Assembly (NCBI RefSeq): GCF_900239185.1
Contig: NZ_OENA01000008.1
Location: 1-50,996 of the forward strand
Direction: 5' to 3'
From: Tenacibaculum finnmarkense
GTDB lineage: Bacteria > Bacteroidota > Bacteroidia > Flavobacteriales > Flavobacteriaceae
Length of the DNA: 50,996 nucleotides
Part shown: one piece after another, positions 1-8,872 of the stretch
How the letters are laid out: each line of letters begins with the position of its first letter
Numbering within the stretch: the first letter of the stretch is position 1
Program-made: the position numbers and the translations under genes
The notes under the pieces: generated by a model
Database searches by the model: none
Told to the model about the DNA's origin: nothing
The model's input: the letters and a program-made list of their open reading frames with translations, nothing else

Positions 1-118
1 ATACATCTTTTTTGTTTTGAGAACCACAAAAGAAACATTTTAATAGAATTTCAGAAACCTTTTTCTTTTTATTTTACAAATTTAAACAGGCTCTAAGAAG
101 TCTCATTTTTTTTATAAT
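1..118. other. Intergenic start of window
   Basis: AT-rich sequence with several T-runs and no supportable ORF, RNA gene or clear hairpin. It lies outside the direct repeat that starts near 119. Confidence 0.4.
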
Positions 119-310
119 AAATAGTATTGTTATTCACAAAAAAACCTCTCAGAGTAAACTGAAAGGTTTTTTAGCTTTTTTCTTTTTCAAAATATTTCCC
201 CAAATAATATTGAATTCTGCTGCAAATATACAAGCACTTTATCAACTTAAAAAAGGGATTACCGCAATAAAAAATGTAGATTACCGCAATATTCTAATCT
301 AGAATACCTA
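119..310. repeat. Direct repeat, copy 1
   Basis: About 190 bp closely matching 340-530 at an offset of 220-221 bp, with scattered substitutions and a 1-2 nt indel. It includes a copy of the terminator hairpin and ends with a copy of the last six codons, stop included, of the response regulator gene at 514-1191. It therefore looks like a duplicated 3' end plus trailer of that gene. Confidence 0.85.
138..172 (-). terminator. Duplicated terminator hairpin, copy 1
   Basis: The stem pairs AACCTCTCAG (143-152) with CTGAAAGGTT (159-168), with one internal mismatch. A-runs on the left and T-runs on the right make it readable as a terminator on both strands. It sits in repeat copy 1, about 220 bp beyond the functional-looking copy, so it would be a second stop for leftward transcription. 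Confidence 0.6.
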
Positions 311-339
311 AAACCTATCGTTTTATCTTTTTATATCGT

Positions 340-530
340 AAACAGTAATATTATTCACAAAAAAACCTCTCAGAGTAAACTGAAAGGTTTTTTAACTTTT
401 TTCTTTTCAAAATATTTCCCCAAATAATATTGAATTCTGGTGCAAATATACAAGCACTTTATTAACTTAAAAAAGGGTTTACCGCAATAAAAAATGCAAA
501 TTACCGCAATATTCTAATCTAGAATACCTA
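340..530. repeat. Direct repeat, copy 2 (parental)
   Basis: This copy is contiguous with the intact response regulator gene: its right end is the last codons of that gene. It contains the terminator copy and two ACCGCAAT motifs also present in copy 1. Being joined to the full gene it is likely the original, and 119-310 the derived copy. Confidence 0.85.
359..393 (-). terminator. Terminator of the two-component operon
   Basis: Same hairpin as at 138-172, with stem AACCTCTCAG/CTGAAAGGTT followed leftward by a T-run. It lies about 120 nt downstream of the response regulator stop codon and is the natural end of the minus-strand kinase/regulator transcript. Confidence 0.7.
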
Positions 531-1191
531 ATTCTTTTGCTTTTAACACTAAATCAGTATTATTATGAGCTTGTAAATCTCCTCGAAGTTTTGCTAATTT
601 GGCTTCTATAGACCTTGTTTTAACTAAAGATCCATCTGCTTTTTTTATAACACCTTCTAAATTGGTAATTTTAGTATGTTTTGGCAATTCTTTTAATATT
701 TGAATAGCTACCTCATCCATTTGAATTTCAATTAAAGCTCTTTTTGATAGTTTTTGATGTATTTCATGTGTATAATACACCTGATCTTTTAGCATTTTTT
801 TTATAGCAAATGTTAATTCATCGGTAGTACAACTTCCTTTTAAAATATAGGCATTAGGATTTAAATTATGAATAACATTAAAAACCCGATTGGTTTCAAA
901 ATGCCCTGTAATAACACCTGTTTTAATAGCTATATTTTCTTTTTGAATGGCTTTTATTAAAGCTTCGCCACCATCTAATATTAGACTTCCTTTTGTATCT
1001 TCAAAACTTAAATCAGTAAAAACAATATCAAAAGGCACGCTGTGAATTGCTGTTTTTATTTTAGAAAAAGCATCATCGCAACAATTAGTTGTTTCTATAA
1101 CTAAATTATCAATGTTTTTTAGGCAGGAGAGTATTCCTTCGAGTATTAATTGATGATCATCAACTAAGAGTATTTTTGTTGGTCCAAGCAT
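514..1191 (-). CDS. Response regulator, partner of the TPR histidine kinase
   Basis: A 225-residue cytoplasmic response regulator. The N-terminal receiver domain (about 5-130) shows the acidic pair D11-D12, the phospho-acceptor D60 in FTDLSF, a Thr at 95 and the conserved Lys 118 in YILKGS. The C-terminal 75 residues occupy the place of a LuxR/NarL-type helix-turn-helix but match that consensus poorly, so DNA binding is inferred from family layout. The first 32 bp overlap the 3' end of the upstream kinase gene, implying translational coupling and an obligate pair. The ATG at 1191 is the only sensible start. Its last codons are duplicated at about 293-309. Target genes cannot be inferred. Confidence 0.88.
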   Translation of the reverse strand: MLGPTKILLVDDHQLILEGILSCLKNIDNLVIETTNCCDDAFSKIKTAIHSVPFDIVFTDLSFEDTKGSLILDGGEALIKAIQKENIAIKTGVITGHFETNRVFNVIHNLNPNAYILKGSCTTDELTFAIKKMLKDQVYYTHEIHQKLSKRALIEIQMDEVAIQILKELPKHTKITNLEGVIKKADGSLVKTRSIEAKLAKLRGDLQAHNNTDLVLKAKELGILD

Positions 1192-3133
1192 TTAGGGGTA
1201 TTTGAATACTAGTTAAGGTTCCAGTACCTACTTCACTTTTTATATGTAGAGTTCCGTTTAACTCTTCAATACGTTCTTGTAGATTCTGTAAACCAATTCC
1301 TTTTTTGTTGATATTGGCATCAAAACCAATGCCATTATCTTTAATTTGTAAAAATACATGATTTTTATGTATTGCAAATGTTATTATTACTTTACTAGCT
1401 TTTGCATGTTTTTTACAATTTTGGATAGTTTCCCGTACACTTAAATACAATAATCTGTTAATAGCGTTATTTAATTCTTGCCAATTATGTTCCTTTAAAC
1501 CTGTAACACTTATTCTAAAATTAATTTCAAAATAATCACTTATCAAATTAATTATTTGATCTTTAAAAGACACTTTATTAAAGCTAATACTACTTAATTG
1601 ATGCGATAAATTTCGAACATTTTCTTTAACTGCATTTAGTTTTTTAGCCTCTTCTAATAAATTTGATTTTTTTAATTTTTGATGCAATAAACTTAAATCA
1701 CCCGCAACTTCATCGTGTAATGATTTTGCAATTTGTTGTCGCTCGTCTTCTCGAGCAGTTATTCTTTCTAATTGTGCTTGATATAACAGCTTTCTTTTTC
1801 TATAAAAATAAAACAAAACACTACTGATAAATAATAATAAACCAATGGCAGCGGCTAACTTACCAATAGTTTGTTGTTGTTTATGATACACTATTTCTAG
1901 TTGTTTACTTTTATTTTCTGTTTTTAAAACCTTATTTTCTGTTTCTTTTTTTTCAGTTTCATACCTAATTTTAGCAAACTGATTTTTTAATCGGCGTTCT
2001 TTTTCAAATAAACTGTCATTAAGTTTTATGTATTGTTGTAAATGTTTTTTTGATTTTTGTCCTTTACTAAGCTCTGATAAAAGCTTTAAACATTCTAAAA
2101 CTATTTTATTATTTCTTACTTTTCTAGCTAATTTTAAACCAATATTTGCATGTTTTTCTGCTAGTATATAGTTTTTGTTTTTTATATATGCCTCTGCTAA
2201 AAAAGCGTGAGAAAAACTTTCTGAGTAGCAATTTTTAAGTTTTTTTCTACTTTTTAAAACTATTTTATATCCTTCTATTGCTTTTTTTGTATCGCCTTGC
2301 AAAAAATAAATGGACGATAAGTTCCCTAAAAAAGATTGATAATTTTTAGGATATTTTATTTCTAAACTATCTGTATGCAAACCCTCTTCAAATAACGAAA
2401 CTGCTTTTTCATAATCACCTTGATCTTTATAGGTCATCCCTATATTACTCAAAAGATTTAAATATTTTTTTTCTCTTTTGCGTTTTACCTTATTATACTT
2501 AACAATATTTTGAGCTTTGTAATAATAGGTTCGAGCTTCTTCTGGTCTTTTTAAACTCGCTAAAGTGTTTCCTAAGGTTTGATATAAAGAACTTAAAGTT
2601 CGATATTTTTTTAAAGGCTCTACATATTTTAACCCCTCAACTGTAGTTATTTCACAACCTAAGAAATCTAGCTCTTTTACCTGAAGAATTGCCATAGACA
2701 AAAGCCTTCTACCTATTTCAGCAGAATCTTTTAAAGCGATAGATACATTCTTTGATTTATGATAATAGTAAAAAGCACTGTCTAAATTATTTTTTATTTT
2801 ATGGTTTAAAGCTGCAAAATGATAGGCCTTTGCCAAAGATAAAGAGTCTTTTTTTAGTTCATAATGTTTTAATAATTTGTTCTTTGAAAACGTTAAGCCC
2901 AAGGTATCTTTACTAAAATAGCTTTGTTTACCATAGCTCATGCTTGTTTGCTTTAAAAGCGAGTCTTTTTTTAAATCATCCGAAAGTATCACTGCTCTTT
3001 TGAGGTATGATAATTTAGTAACTCCTTTAACCTTTTTAGCATTCTTTAAATAAAAAGAAATAGAATCTTTTTGCTCTTGTGAGCAAACAAAAAACGTAGT
3101 CAGTAGTAAGAAAAAAGTAAGAATTTTTTTCAT
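1160..3133 (-). CDS. TPR-containing sensor histidine kinase (HisKA_3 type)
   Basis: A 657-residue membrane sensor kinase of the flavobacterial TPR-HK class. A signal peptide (1-18, ending at FVCSQ) is followed by tetratricopeptide-like helical repeats (about 25-360), a charged coiled segment (370-420), one transmembrane helix (425-444), a dimerisation/phospho-acceptor helix with H473 in SLHDEVAGDL, and a HATPase_c domain with N572, DNGIGF (599-604) and GIGLQNL (612-618). The repeats should lie in the periplasm and sense an unknown, perhaps protein, signal. The 3' end overlaps the response regulator gene by 32 bp. A TAGTTTTG -7 element lies about 35 bp upstream. Confidence 0.9.
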   Translation of the reverse strand: MKKILTFFLLLTTFFVCSQEQKDSISFYLKNAKKVKGVTKLSYLKRAVILSDDLKKDSLLKQTSMSYGKQSYFSKDTLGLTFSKNKLLKHYELKKDSLSLAKAYHFAALNHKIKNNLDSAFYYYHKSKNVSIALKDSAEIGRRLLSMAILQVKELDFLGCEITTVEGLKYVEPLKKYRTLSSLYQTLGNTLASLKRPEEARTYYYKAQNIVKYNKVKRKREKKYLNLLSNIGMTYKDQGDYEKAVSLFEEGLHTDSLEIKYPKNYQSFLGNLSSIYFLQGDTKKAIEGYKIVLKSRKKLKNCYSESFSHAFLAEAYIKNKNYILAEKHANIGLKLARKVRNNKIVLECLKLLSELSKGQKSKKHLQQYIKLNDSLFEKERRLKNQFAKIRYETEKKETENKVLKTENKSKQLEIVYHKQQQTIGKLAAAIGLLLFISSVLFYFYRKRKLLYQAQLERITAREDERQQIAKSLHDEVAGDLSLLHQKLKKSNLLEEAKKLNAVKENVRNLSHQLSSISFNKVSFKDQIINLISDYFEINFRISVTGLKEHNWQELNNAINRLLYLSVRETIQNCKKHAKASKVIITFAIHKNHVFLQIKDNGIGFDANINKKGIGLQNLQERIEELNGTLHIKSEVGTGTLTSIQIPLNAWTNKNTLS

Positions 3134-3166
3134 AAAATAAAAGGGGATTTATTTATATTTGAGAAA

Positions 3167-3200
3167 CAAAACTAAGACATTTTCTGAAATAAATCCCAAA
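3167..3200 (-). promoter_or_regulatory. Promoter of the kinase/regulator operon
   Basis: On the minus strand TTTG, 22 nt, then TAGTTTTG (3174 to 3167), matching the Bacteroidota sigma-A consensus TTTG-N19-22-TAnnTTTG. The -7 element overlaps the stop codon of the upstream trmH-like gene, giving a leader of roughly 25 nt. Confidence 0.5.
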
Positions 3201-3699
3201 TTACAATACCTGTTGTAACCGATATATTTAAAGAATGCTTCGTTCCTAATTGCGGGATTTCAATGCAAAAATCAGATGCAGAAACAACTTCTTGTTGTAC
3301 GCCTTTTACTTCATTTCCCATAACAACCGCATATTTTTGGTTTGGTTCAGGAGTAAATTCATTTAACATTGTACTATTTTCTGCCTGTTCGATGGCTAAA
3401 ATTTTAATGTTATCTTTTTTCAATTTTTCAACTAAGTCAATCGTATTTTCAACATGCTCCCACGCTACAGATTCGGTTGCTCCTAATGCAGTTTTATGAA
3501 TTTCTTTATTCGGAGGCGTTGCTGTAATTCCGCACAGATATATTTTTTCAATTAAAAAAGCATCCGAAGTTCTAAAAACAGAACCCACATTATTTAAACT
3601 TCTGATGTTGTCTAATATTACAATAATGGGCGTTTTTTCGGTTTCTTTAAACTCGTTCACCGTAATTCTACCTAACTCACTATTTTTTAGTTTTCTCAT
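3172..3699 (-). CDS. TrmH/SpoU-family RNA 2'-O-methyltransferase
   Basis: A 175-residue SPOUT methyltransferase that would transfer a methyl from S-adenosylmethionine to a ribose 2'-OH in tRNA or rRNA. All three SpoU motifs are present: NNVGSVFRTSDAF (36-48), the MGNEVKGV loop (127-134) and the knot motif SLNISVTTGIVIW (156-168). The protein is little more than the catalytic domain and lacks the N-terminal RNA-binding extension of rRNA enzymes such as RlmB, so a tRNA target is plausible but unproven. It is transcribed divergently from mutS with a 64 bp spacer, and is followed after 38 bp by the histidine kinase gene on the same strand. Confidence 0.88.
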   Translation of the reverse strand: MRKLKNSELGRITVNEFKETEKTPIIVILDNIRSLNNVGSVFRTSDAFLIEKIYLCGITATPPNKEIHKTALGATESVAWEHVENTIDLVEKLKKDNIKILAIEQAENSTMLNEFTPEPNQKYAVVMGNEVKGVQQEVVSASDFCIEIPQLGTKHSLNISVTTGIVIWDLFQKMS

Positions 3700-3736
3700 A
3701 AAAAATGTTTACTTTAAAATCGAATATTTATCTTCG

Positions 3737-3770
3737 CAAAACTAATTTAAAAAATCTAAAAACTTGGCAA
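3737..3770 (-). promoter_or_regulatory. Promoter of the trmH-like gene
   Basis: TAGTTTTG on the minus strand (3744 to 3737), with a TTG about 22 nt upstream, fits the Bacteroidota promoter. On the plus strand TATCTTCG at 3729-3736 is a one-mismatch candidate for mutS, so the two divergent promoters would nearly overlap. Confidence 0.42.
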
Positions 3771-6373
3771 AAACAACCGCAAAAAAGGTAACTCCATTGA
3801 TGCAACAATACAACGGAATTAAGAAAAAATATCCCGATGCAATGTTGCTATTTAGAGTAGGAGATTTTTATGAAACCTTTGGTGATGATGCCGTAAAAGC
3901 ATCCAGTATTTTAGGAATTGTTTTAACAAAAAGAAGTGCAGGAAGCGCCAGTGAAATTGCGTTGGCAGGTTTTCCGCATCATTCGTTAAATACCTATTTA
4001 CCTAAATTAGTAAAATCGGGTTTAAGGGTTGCTATTTGCGATCAGTTAGAAGATCCTAAAATGACTAAAAACATCGTAAAAAGAGGAGTTACCGAATTGG
4101 TTACACCAGGTGTTGCTTTAAATGATGAAGTTTTACAAGCAAAATCAAATAACTTTTTAGCCGCCGTACATTTTGGTAAAAAATTAATAGGAGTTTCTTT
4201 TTTAGATGTTTCTACAGGTGAGTTTTTAATTGCCCAAGGAAACGAAGAATATATTGATAAACTTTTACAAAATTTTTCGCCAAGCGAAGTTTTAGTTGAA
4301 AAAAAATACAAACAACAATTTTCAGAACTCTTTACTGATCGATTTCATACCTTTTATTTAGAAGATTGGATTTTTCAAAAGGAATATGGAAATGAATTAT
4401 TAAGTACGCATTTTAAGGTTAAAAACTTAAAAGGTTTTGGTGTTGAATCTTTAGAACAAGGTATCGTTGCTGCTGGTGCGGCAATGTATTATTTATCAGA
4501 AACACAACATAATAAAATTCAACACATACAATCGATCAGCAGAATTGCCGAAGATAATTATGTGTGGATGGATAGGTTTACCGTTAAAAATTTAGAATTA
4601 TACGGCGGGAACGCTTTAAACTCCGTGTCTTTATTAAATGTTATTGATAAAACAATTTCGCCTATGGGCGGACGTTTATTAAAACGTTGGTTGGCTTTGC
4701 CGTTAAAAGATTTGACACAAATACAAGAACGTCATGAATTGGTCGCTTTTTTAATTGATAATGAAGCCTTTTTTGAAACGGTAACCTATCAATTAAAACA
4801 AATTTCTGATATCGAGCGCTTAATTTCAAAAGTCGCCACAGGAAAAGTATCGCCAAGAGAAGTTATTTTATTGAAAAACTCCTTAAAAGCTATTCTTCCG
4901 ATAAAAGCATCCGCAGAAAAAAGCCGCAATAAAACAGTTAAAGAAATAGGAAAAAAATTACACGATTGTGAAATTTTAATTACTAAAATCATCAAAACTA
5001 TTTTTGAAGATGCACCTGTAAATATCAATAAAGGAAATGCTATTGCAAGTGGTGTTTCTGATGAATTAGATGAACTTCGTAGTATTTCTAATTCAGGAAA
5101 AGAATATTTAGAAATGATGTTGGCTCGTGAAACCGAAAGAACGGGAATCACCAGTTTAAAAATCGCTTTCAATAATGTTTTTGGATATTATATTGAAGTT
5201 CGAAATACCCATAAAGACAAAGTTCCACAAGAATGGATTCGTAAGCAAACACTTGTAAATGCTGAGCGATATATTACTGAAGAACTGAAAGAATACGAAA
5301 CTAAAATTTTAGGAGCAGAAGATAAAATTCAGCAAATAGAAGCAGATATTTTTTCAAAATTAGTGCAGTTTATTATTGATTTTGTACAACCTGTTCAGCA
5401 AAATGCTCAAAATATTGCTAAAATAGATGTGTTATTATCATTTGCCAAATTGGCGATGGACAACGAATATGTGCGTCCAGAAATGGATAATAGTACCGAT
5501 ATTGATATTAAAAATGGGCGTCATCCTGTAATCGAAAAACAACTTCCAATTGGCGAAGAATATATTGCTAATGATGTTGTTTTAAATCGTGATACGCAAC
5601 AAATTATTATGATTACCGGACCAAATATGTCGGGTAAATCGGCAATTTTACGCCAAACCGCATTGATTGTTTTATTAGCACAAATGGGAAGTTATATTCC
5701 TGCACAAAGTGCTAGAATTGGTATGGTAGATAAAATTTTTACCAGAGTTGGCGCAAGCGATAATATTTCGATGGGAGAATCTACTTTTATGGTAGAAATG
5801 AATGAAACAGCATCAATTTTAAATAATATATCGGAACGTAGTTTGGTTTTATTAGATGAAATTGGGCGTGGAACTTCTACCTATGATGGAATTTCAATTG
5901 CTTGGGCTATTGCCGAATATTTACACGAACATCCATCAAAAGGAAAAACGTTATTTGCTACGCATTATCATGAATTAAATGAAATGACTAGCACTTTTAA
6001 ACGTATCAAAAACTTTAATGTATCGGTAAAAGAATTAAAAGATAGTATTATTTTTTTACGAAAATTAGTCGAAGGAGGAAGTAATCACAGTTTTGGAATT
6101 CATGTGGCAAAATTAGCAGGAATGCCAAATTTGGTGATTACAAAAGCACAAAAAATTCTAAAACAATTAGAAGCAAACAACGCTCATAAAGAAGTAAAAG
6201 AGGTTTTAAAAGATTCGCAAAAAGAAGATATGCAAATGAGTTTCTTTCAATTAGATGATCCTTTATTAGAAGAAGTTCGAGATGAAATTTTAGCTACAAA
6301 TATTGATACGCTTACGCCTATTGAAGCTTTAATGAAATTGAATGAAATTAAGCGAATGTTACTGAAAAAGTAA
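3764..6373 (+). CDS. mutS: DNA mismatch repair ATPase MutS
   Basis: An 869-residue MutS, normal length for the family, which clamps DNA at mispaired bases and recruits MutL. The Phe-X-Glu wedge that enters the mismatch is present as F35-Y36-E37 in GDFYETF. The connector, lever and clamp domains follow, then the ABC-type ATPase: Walker A GPNMSGKS at 619-626, Walker B DE at 698-699 followed by [10 protein letters not shown], and the ATHYHEL His switch. The start is TTG at 3764: no in-frame ATG lies upstream, and the first internal ATG (residue 13) would cut into the conserved TPLMQQY segment. The gene stands alone, divergent from trmH. Confidence 0.97.
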   Translation: MAKTTAKKVTPLMQQYNGIKKKYPDAMLLFRVGDFYETFGDDAVKASSILGIVLTKRSAGSASEIALAGFPHHSLNTYLPKLVKSGLRVAICDQLEDPKMTKNIVKRGVTELVTPGVALNDEVLQAKSNNFLAAVHFGKKLIGVSFLDVSTGEFLIAQGNEEYIDKLLQNFSPSEVLVEKKYKQQFSELFTDRFHTFYLEDWIFQKEYGNELLSTHFKVKNLKGFGVESLEQGIVAAGAAMYYLSETQHNKIQHIQSISRIAEDNYVWMDRFTVKNLELYGGNALNSVSLLNVIDKTISPMGGRLLKRWLALPLKDLTQIQERHELVAFLIDNEAFFETVTYQLKQISDIERLISKVATGKVSPREVILLKNSLKAILPIKASAEKSRNKTVKEIGKKLHDCEILITKIIKTIFEDAPVNINKGNAIASGVSDELDELRSISNSGKEYLEMMLARETERTGITSLKIAFNNVFGYYIEVRNTHKDKVPQEWIRKQTLVNAERYITEELKEYETKILGAEDKIQQIEADIFSKLVQFIIDFVQPVQQNAQNIAKIDVLLSFAKLAMDNEYVRPEMDNSTDIDIKNGRHPVIEKQLPIGEEYIANDVVLNRDTQQIIMITGPNMSGKSAILRQTALIVLLAQMGSYIPAQSARIGMVDKIFTRVGASDNISMGESTFMVEMNETASILNNISERSLVLLDEIGRGTSTYDGISIAWAIAEYLHEHPSKGKTLFATHYHELNEMTSTFKRIKNFNVSVKELKDSIIFLRKLVEGGSNHSFGIHVAKLAGMPNLVITKAQKILKQLEANNAHKEVKEVLKDSQKEDMQMSFFQLDDPLLEEVRDEILATNIDTLTPIEALMKLNEIKRMLLKK

Positions 6374-6392
6374 ACAAAATATTGTTGTTATC

Positions 6393-6440
6393 TCGATCGG
6401 AGTCGAGCGGTTATTCACCATAGGTTTCGACTCCGATCGA
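6393..6440. repeat. REP-like palindrome downstream of mutS
   Basis: A perfect 14-bp inverted repeat, TCGATCGGAGTCGA (6393-6406) and TCGACTCCGATCGA (6427-6440), with a 20 nt loop. It is far richer in G+C than its surroundings. It has no T-run, so it is not a classical terminator. From memory, similar TCGACTCC..TCGA palindromes recur between genes in many Flavobacteriaceae, which would make it a REP-type element; that is recall, not a search. Confidence 0.7.
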
Positions 6441-6462
6441 CCTAACGAACACACTTTTTTAG

Positions 6463-7788
6463 ATGCCACAAGACATCAGTTTTAAAAGAATAAATAAACT
6501 GGCTTTTCCAGCTTTAATTGCAGGAGTTGCCGAACCTTTATTATCAACTACCGATTTAGCAATTGTAGGAAATATCAATCATAATGCAACCGAAAGTATT
6601 GCCGCTATTGGAATTGTCGGTGCTTTTTTATCGATGCTAATTTGGGTTTTTGGGCAAGCACGTAGCAGTATTTCATCAATTATTTCGCAATATATTGGTG
6701 CTGATAAATTATCCGAAGTAAAAAATTTACCTGCTCAAGCTATTGCCATTATTTTAGTAACAAGTTTGGTTATTTTAGGAATTACGTATCCGTTTGCTAA
6801 AGAAATATTTCAGTTTTATAATGCTTCTGATGCTATTTTAGATTATTCGATTGAATATTATAAAATACGAGTTTTTGGGTTTCCGTTTACTTTGTTTGTA
6901 ATCGCTATTTTTGGAACATTTAGAGGTTTACAAAACACCATGTATCCGATGTTAATTGCTATAATTGGTACAGTTGTAAACATTGTATTAGATGTTGTTT
7001 TTGTGTACGGAATTGAAGGATATATTCCTGCAATGAACATTTCAGGAGCTGCTTATGCAAGTGTTATTGCACAAATTGTTATGGCGCTTGTTGCGGTGTA
7101 TTTACTGATAACTAAAACAGAAATATCGTTAAAATTTGAGCTTCCTTTTAACAAGGAAATTCCGAAGTTTATCAATATGATGTTAAACTTATTTGTTAGA
7201 ACTATTGCTTTAAATCTTGCTTTATATTTTGCCACTTCTTATGCAGTTTCTTATGGAAAAGAATACATTGCAGCCTATACAATCGGTTTTAATATATGGC
7301 TAATGGGTGCTTTTATGATTGATGGATATTCATCCGCAGGAAATATTTTATCAGGAAAATTATTAGGAGCAAAAGCATATCCATCATTACTTAAATTAGG
7401 AAATAAGTTGCTTCTTTATGGCTTTGTATTTGGTGTTTTTTTAGCAATTATTGGATTTGTTTTTTATGATTTTATAGGAAGAATTTTTACACAAGAACAA
7501 GCCGTATTAGAACATTTTTATAATACTTTTTGGATTATTTTAATAATGCAACCTATTTGTGCTATCGCTTTTATTTATGATGGAATGTTTAAAGGAATGG
7601 GAGAAATGAAGTATTTACGAAATTTATTATTGATATCAACAGCAGTTATTTTTATACCTGTTTTATTATTTTTTGATTTCTTAGATTATAAATTACATGC
7701 CATTTGGATTGCTTTTTATGCGTGGATAATTGCACGTGCAGTTCCTTTAATTCTTAAATTTAGAAATACGTTTTTATCACGTTCTTAA
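6463..7788 (+). CDS. MATE-family multidrug exporter
   Basis: A 441-residue integral membrane antiporter of the MATE (NorM/DinF-like) family, which exports cationic drugs or metabolites using a Na+ or H+ gradient. About twelve hydrophobic helices are visible in two pseudo-repeats. The N-terminal signature FPALIAGVAEPLLSTTDLAI, with the conserved Pro and Asp of helix 1, and the GTFRGLQNT motif after helix 4 are typical. Length matches the family. The ATG at 6463 directly precedes the characteristic helix 1. It follows mutS after the REP-like palindrome and precedes the enoyl-CoA hydratase gene by 32 bp, with which it may be co-transcribed. Substrate cannot be deduced. Confidence 0.92.
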   Translation: MPQDISFKRINKLAFPALIAGVAEPLLSTTDLAIVGNINHNATESIAAIGIVGAFLSMLIWVFGQARSSISSIISQYIGADKLSEVKNLPAQAIAIILVTSLVILGITYPFAKEIFQFYNASDAILDYSIEYYKIRVFGFPFTLFVIAIFGTFRGLQNTMYPMLIAIIGTVVNIVLDVVFVYGIEGYIPAMNISGAAYASVIAQIVMALVAVYLLITKTEISLKFELPFNKEIPKFINMMLNLFVRTIALNLALYFATSYAVSYGKEYIAAYTIGFNIWLMGAFMIDGYSSAGNILSGKLLGAKAYPSLLKLGNKLLLYGFVFGVFLAIIGFVFYDFIGRIFTQEQAVLEHFYNTFWIILIMQPICAIAFIYDGMFKGMGEMKYLRNLLLISTAVIFIPVLLFFDFLDYKLHAIWIAFYAWIIARAVPLILKFRNTFLSRS

Positions 7789-7820
7789 AATGAGTAAATT
7801 TGAGAATAAAATAATTGAGA

Positions 7821-8588
7821 ATGACAACAACAAGAGAAAACGGAAGTTTATATACTCATATTGATAAAAAAATTGCAACTATTGAATTTGGACATCCTGC
7901 AAGTAATTCTTTTCCAAGTGAATTATTAGCACGTTTGGCTAATGAATTTAATAGCTTATCAAAAAATAATGACGTTGCAATTATCATTTTAAAATCCGAA
8001 GGAAATAAAGCTTTTTGTGCAGGTGCTTCTTTTGATGAATTGGTTGCTATTGATACTTTAGAAGCTGGTAAACAGTTTTTCTCAGGGTTTGCGAACGTAA
8101 TTAATGCGATGCGTTGTTGTTCAAAATTAATTATTGGACGTGTTCAAGGTAAAACCGTTGGCGGTGGAGTTGGTTTAGCAGCTGCTTGCGATTATGTTTT
8201 TGCAACAGAAAATGCCGCTATTAAATTATCAGAATTAAGTATCGGAATTGGTCCTTTTGTTATTGCTCCTGCGGTTACTCGAAAAATTAATGTGAGCGGT
8301 TTAGCCGAATTAACTTTAGATGCAACAAGTTGGAAAAATGCATACTGGGCAAAAGAAAAAGGATTATACGCCCGTGTTTTTGAATCTATAGAAGATTTAG
8401 ATAAAGAAATAGGTTTTTTTACAGAAAAATTAGCTGATTACAATCCTGTAGCTTTATCAGAAATGAAAAAAACTTTGTGGATTGGTACAGAACATTGGCA
8501 AGAATTATTAATAGAAAATGCTGAAATATCAGGAAAATTAGTCTTATCTGATTTCACTAAAAAAGCATTATCAAAATTTAAAAAATAA
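7821..8588 (+). CDS. Enoyl-CoA hydratase/isomerase family protein
   Basis: A 255-residue crotonase-fold protein acting on an acyl-CoA thioester. The oxyanion-hole segments are recognisable as KAFCAGASFDEL (about 63-74) and KTVGGGVGLAAACDY. The Glu normally following GGG (first catalytic Glu of hydratases) is replaced by Gly in GGGVG, while the second Glu is kept in LSELSIGIGP. That pattern is commoner in isomerases or other crotonase-fold enzymes than in true hydratases, so the reaction is uncertain. I chose ATG 7821; the frame opens six bases earlier at a TTG. It follows the MATE gene closely and is followed after 3 bp by a tiny membrane protein. Confidence 0.85.
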   Translation: MTTTRENGSLYTHIDKKIATIEFGHPASNSFPSELLARLANEFNSLSKNNDVAIIILKSEGNKAFCAGASFDELVAIDTLEAGKQFFSGFANVINAMRCCSKLIIGRVQGKTVGGGVGLAAACDYVFATENAAIKLSELSIGIGPFVIAPAVTRKINVSGLAELTLDATSWKNAYWAKEKGLYARVFESIEDLDKEIGFFTEKLADYNPVALSEMKKTLWIGTEHWQELLIENAEISGKLVLSDFTKKALSKFKK

Positions 8589-8591
8589 AAA

Positions 8592-8765
8592 ATGTTTTTA
8601 TTTCAAGAGATAAAAAATATTCAAAATAAAACAGCAGGGCAGGAAATTGCAAGATGGATACTTGAAAATCAAATAGTGTTTTTACTAGTAGGAGTATTGC
8701 TTTCAGTAGGTTTCGTATGGATTTTAACAAAAGTTGCAAAACAAATTCGTACTTTCGGCAAATAA
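8592..8765 (+). CDS. Small single-pass membrane protein (57 aa)
   Basis: An ORF of 57 residues starting MFLFQEIKNIQ and ending QIRTFGK. It has an amphipathic, charged first 27 residues and one transmembrane helix (about 28-46, rich in V/L/G), then a basic tail, so the C-terminus is probably cytoplasmic. It begins 3 bp after the enoyl-CoA hydratase stop and ends 11 bp before the next small ORF. The tight packing argues it is translated. I do not recognise a family. Confidence 0.6.
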   Translation: MFLFQEIKNIQNKTAGQEIARWILENQIVFLLVGVLLSVGFVWILTKVAKQIRTFGK

Positions 8766-8776
8766 AATATTAAATT

Positions 8777-8872
8777 ATGGGTGGAGATTATTTATTTGCC
8801 ATTTTAGCAGCAGGAGTAGCAATTGTGTATTTTTACAATAAATACAGAGCAAACAAAAAATTTAAGAGATAG
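8777..8872 (+). CDS. Tiny membrane protein (31 aa) coupled to queD
   Basis: A 31-residue ORF, MGGDYLFAILAAGVAIVYFY followed by NKYRANKKFKR: one N-terminal transmembrane helix and a strongly basic tail. Its stop TAG shares the G with the GTG start of queD (TAGTG), the kind of overlap used for translational re-initiation. That junction is the best evidence it is real. No family is recognised. Confidence 0.55.
   Translation: MGGDYLFAILAAGVAIVYFYNKYRANKKFKR

Noticed and set aside
119..530. CRISPR or tandem satellite array
   Set aside because: Only two copies, 190 bp long, with no spacer structure; it is a simple duplication.
4042..5172. Antisense ORFs inside mutS
   Set aside because: Shadow frames of a strongly conserved gene, without domains.
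7790..7864. Short ORF from ATG 7790
   Set aside because: Out of frame with the crotonase and ending within 25 codons; no hydrophobic or conserved features.
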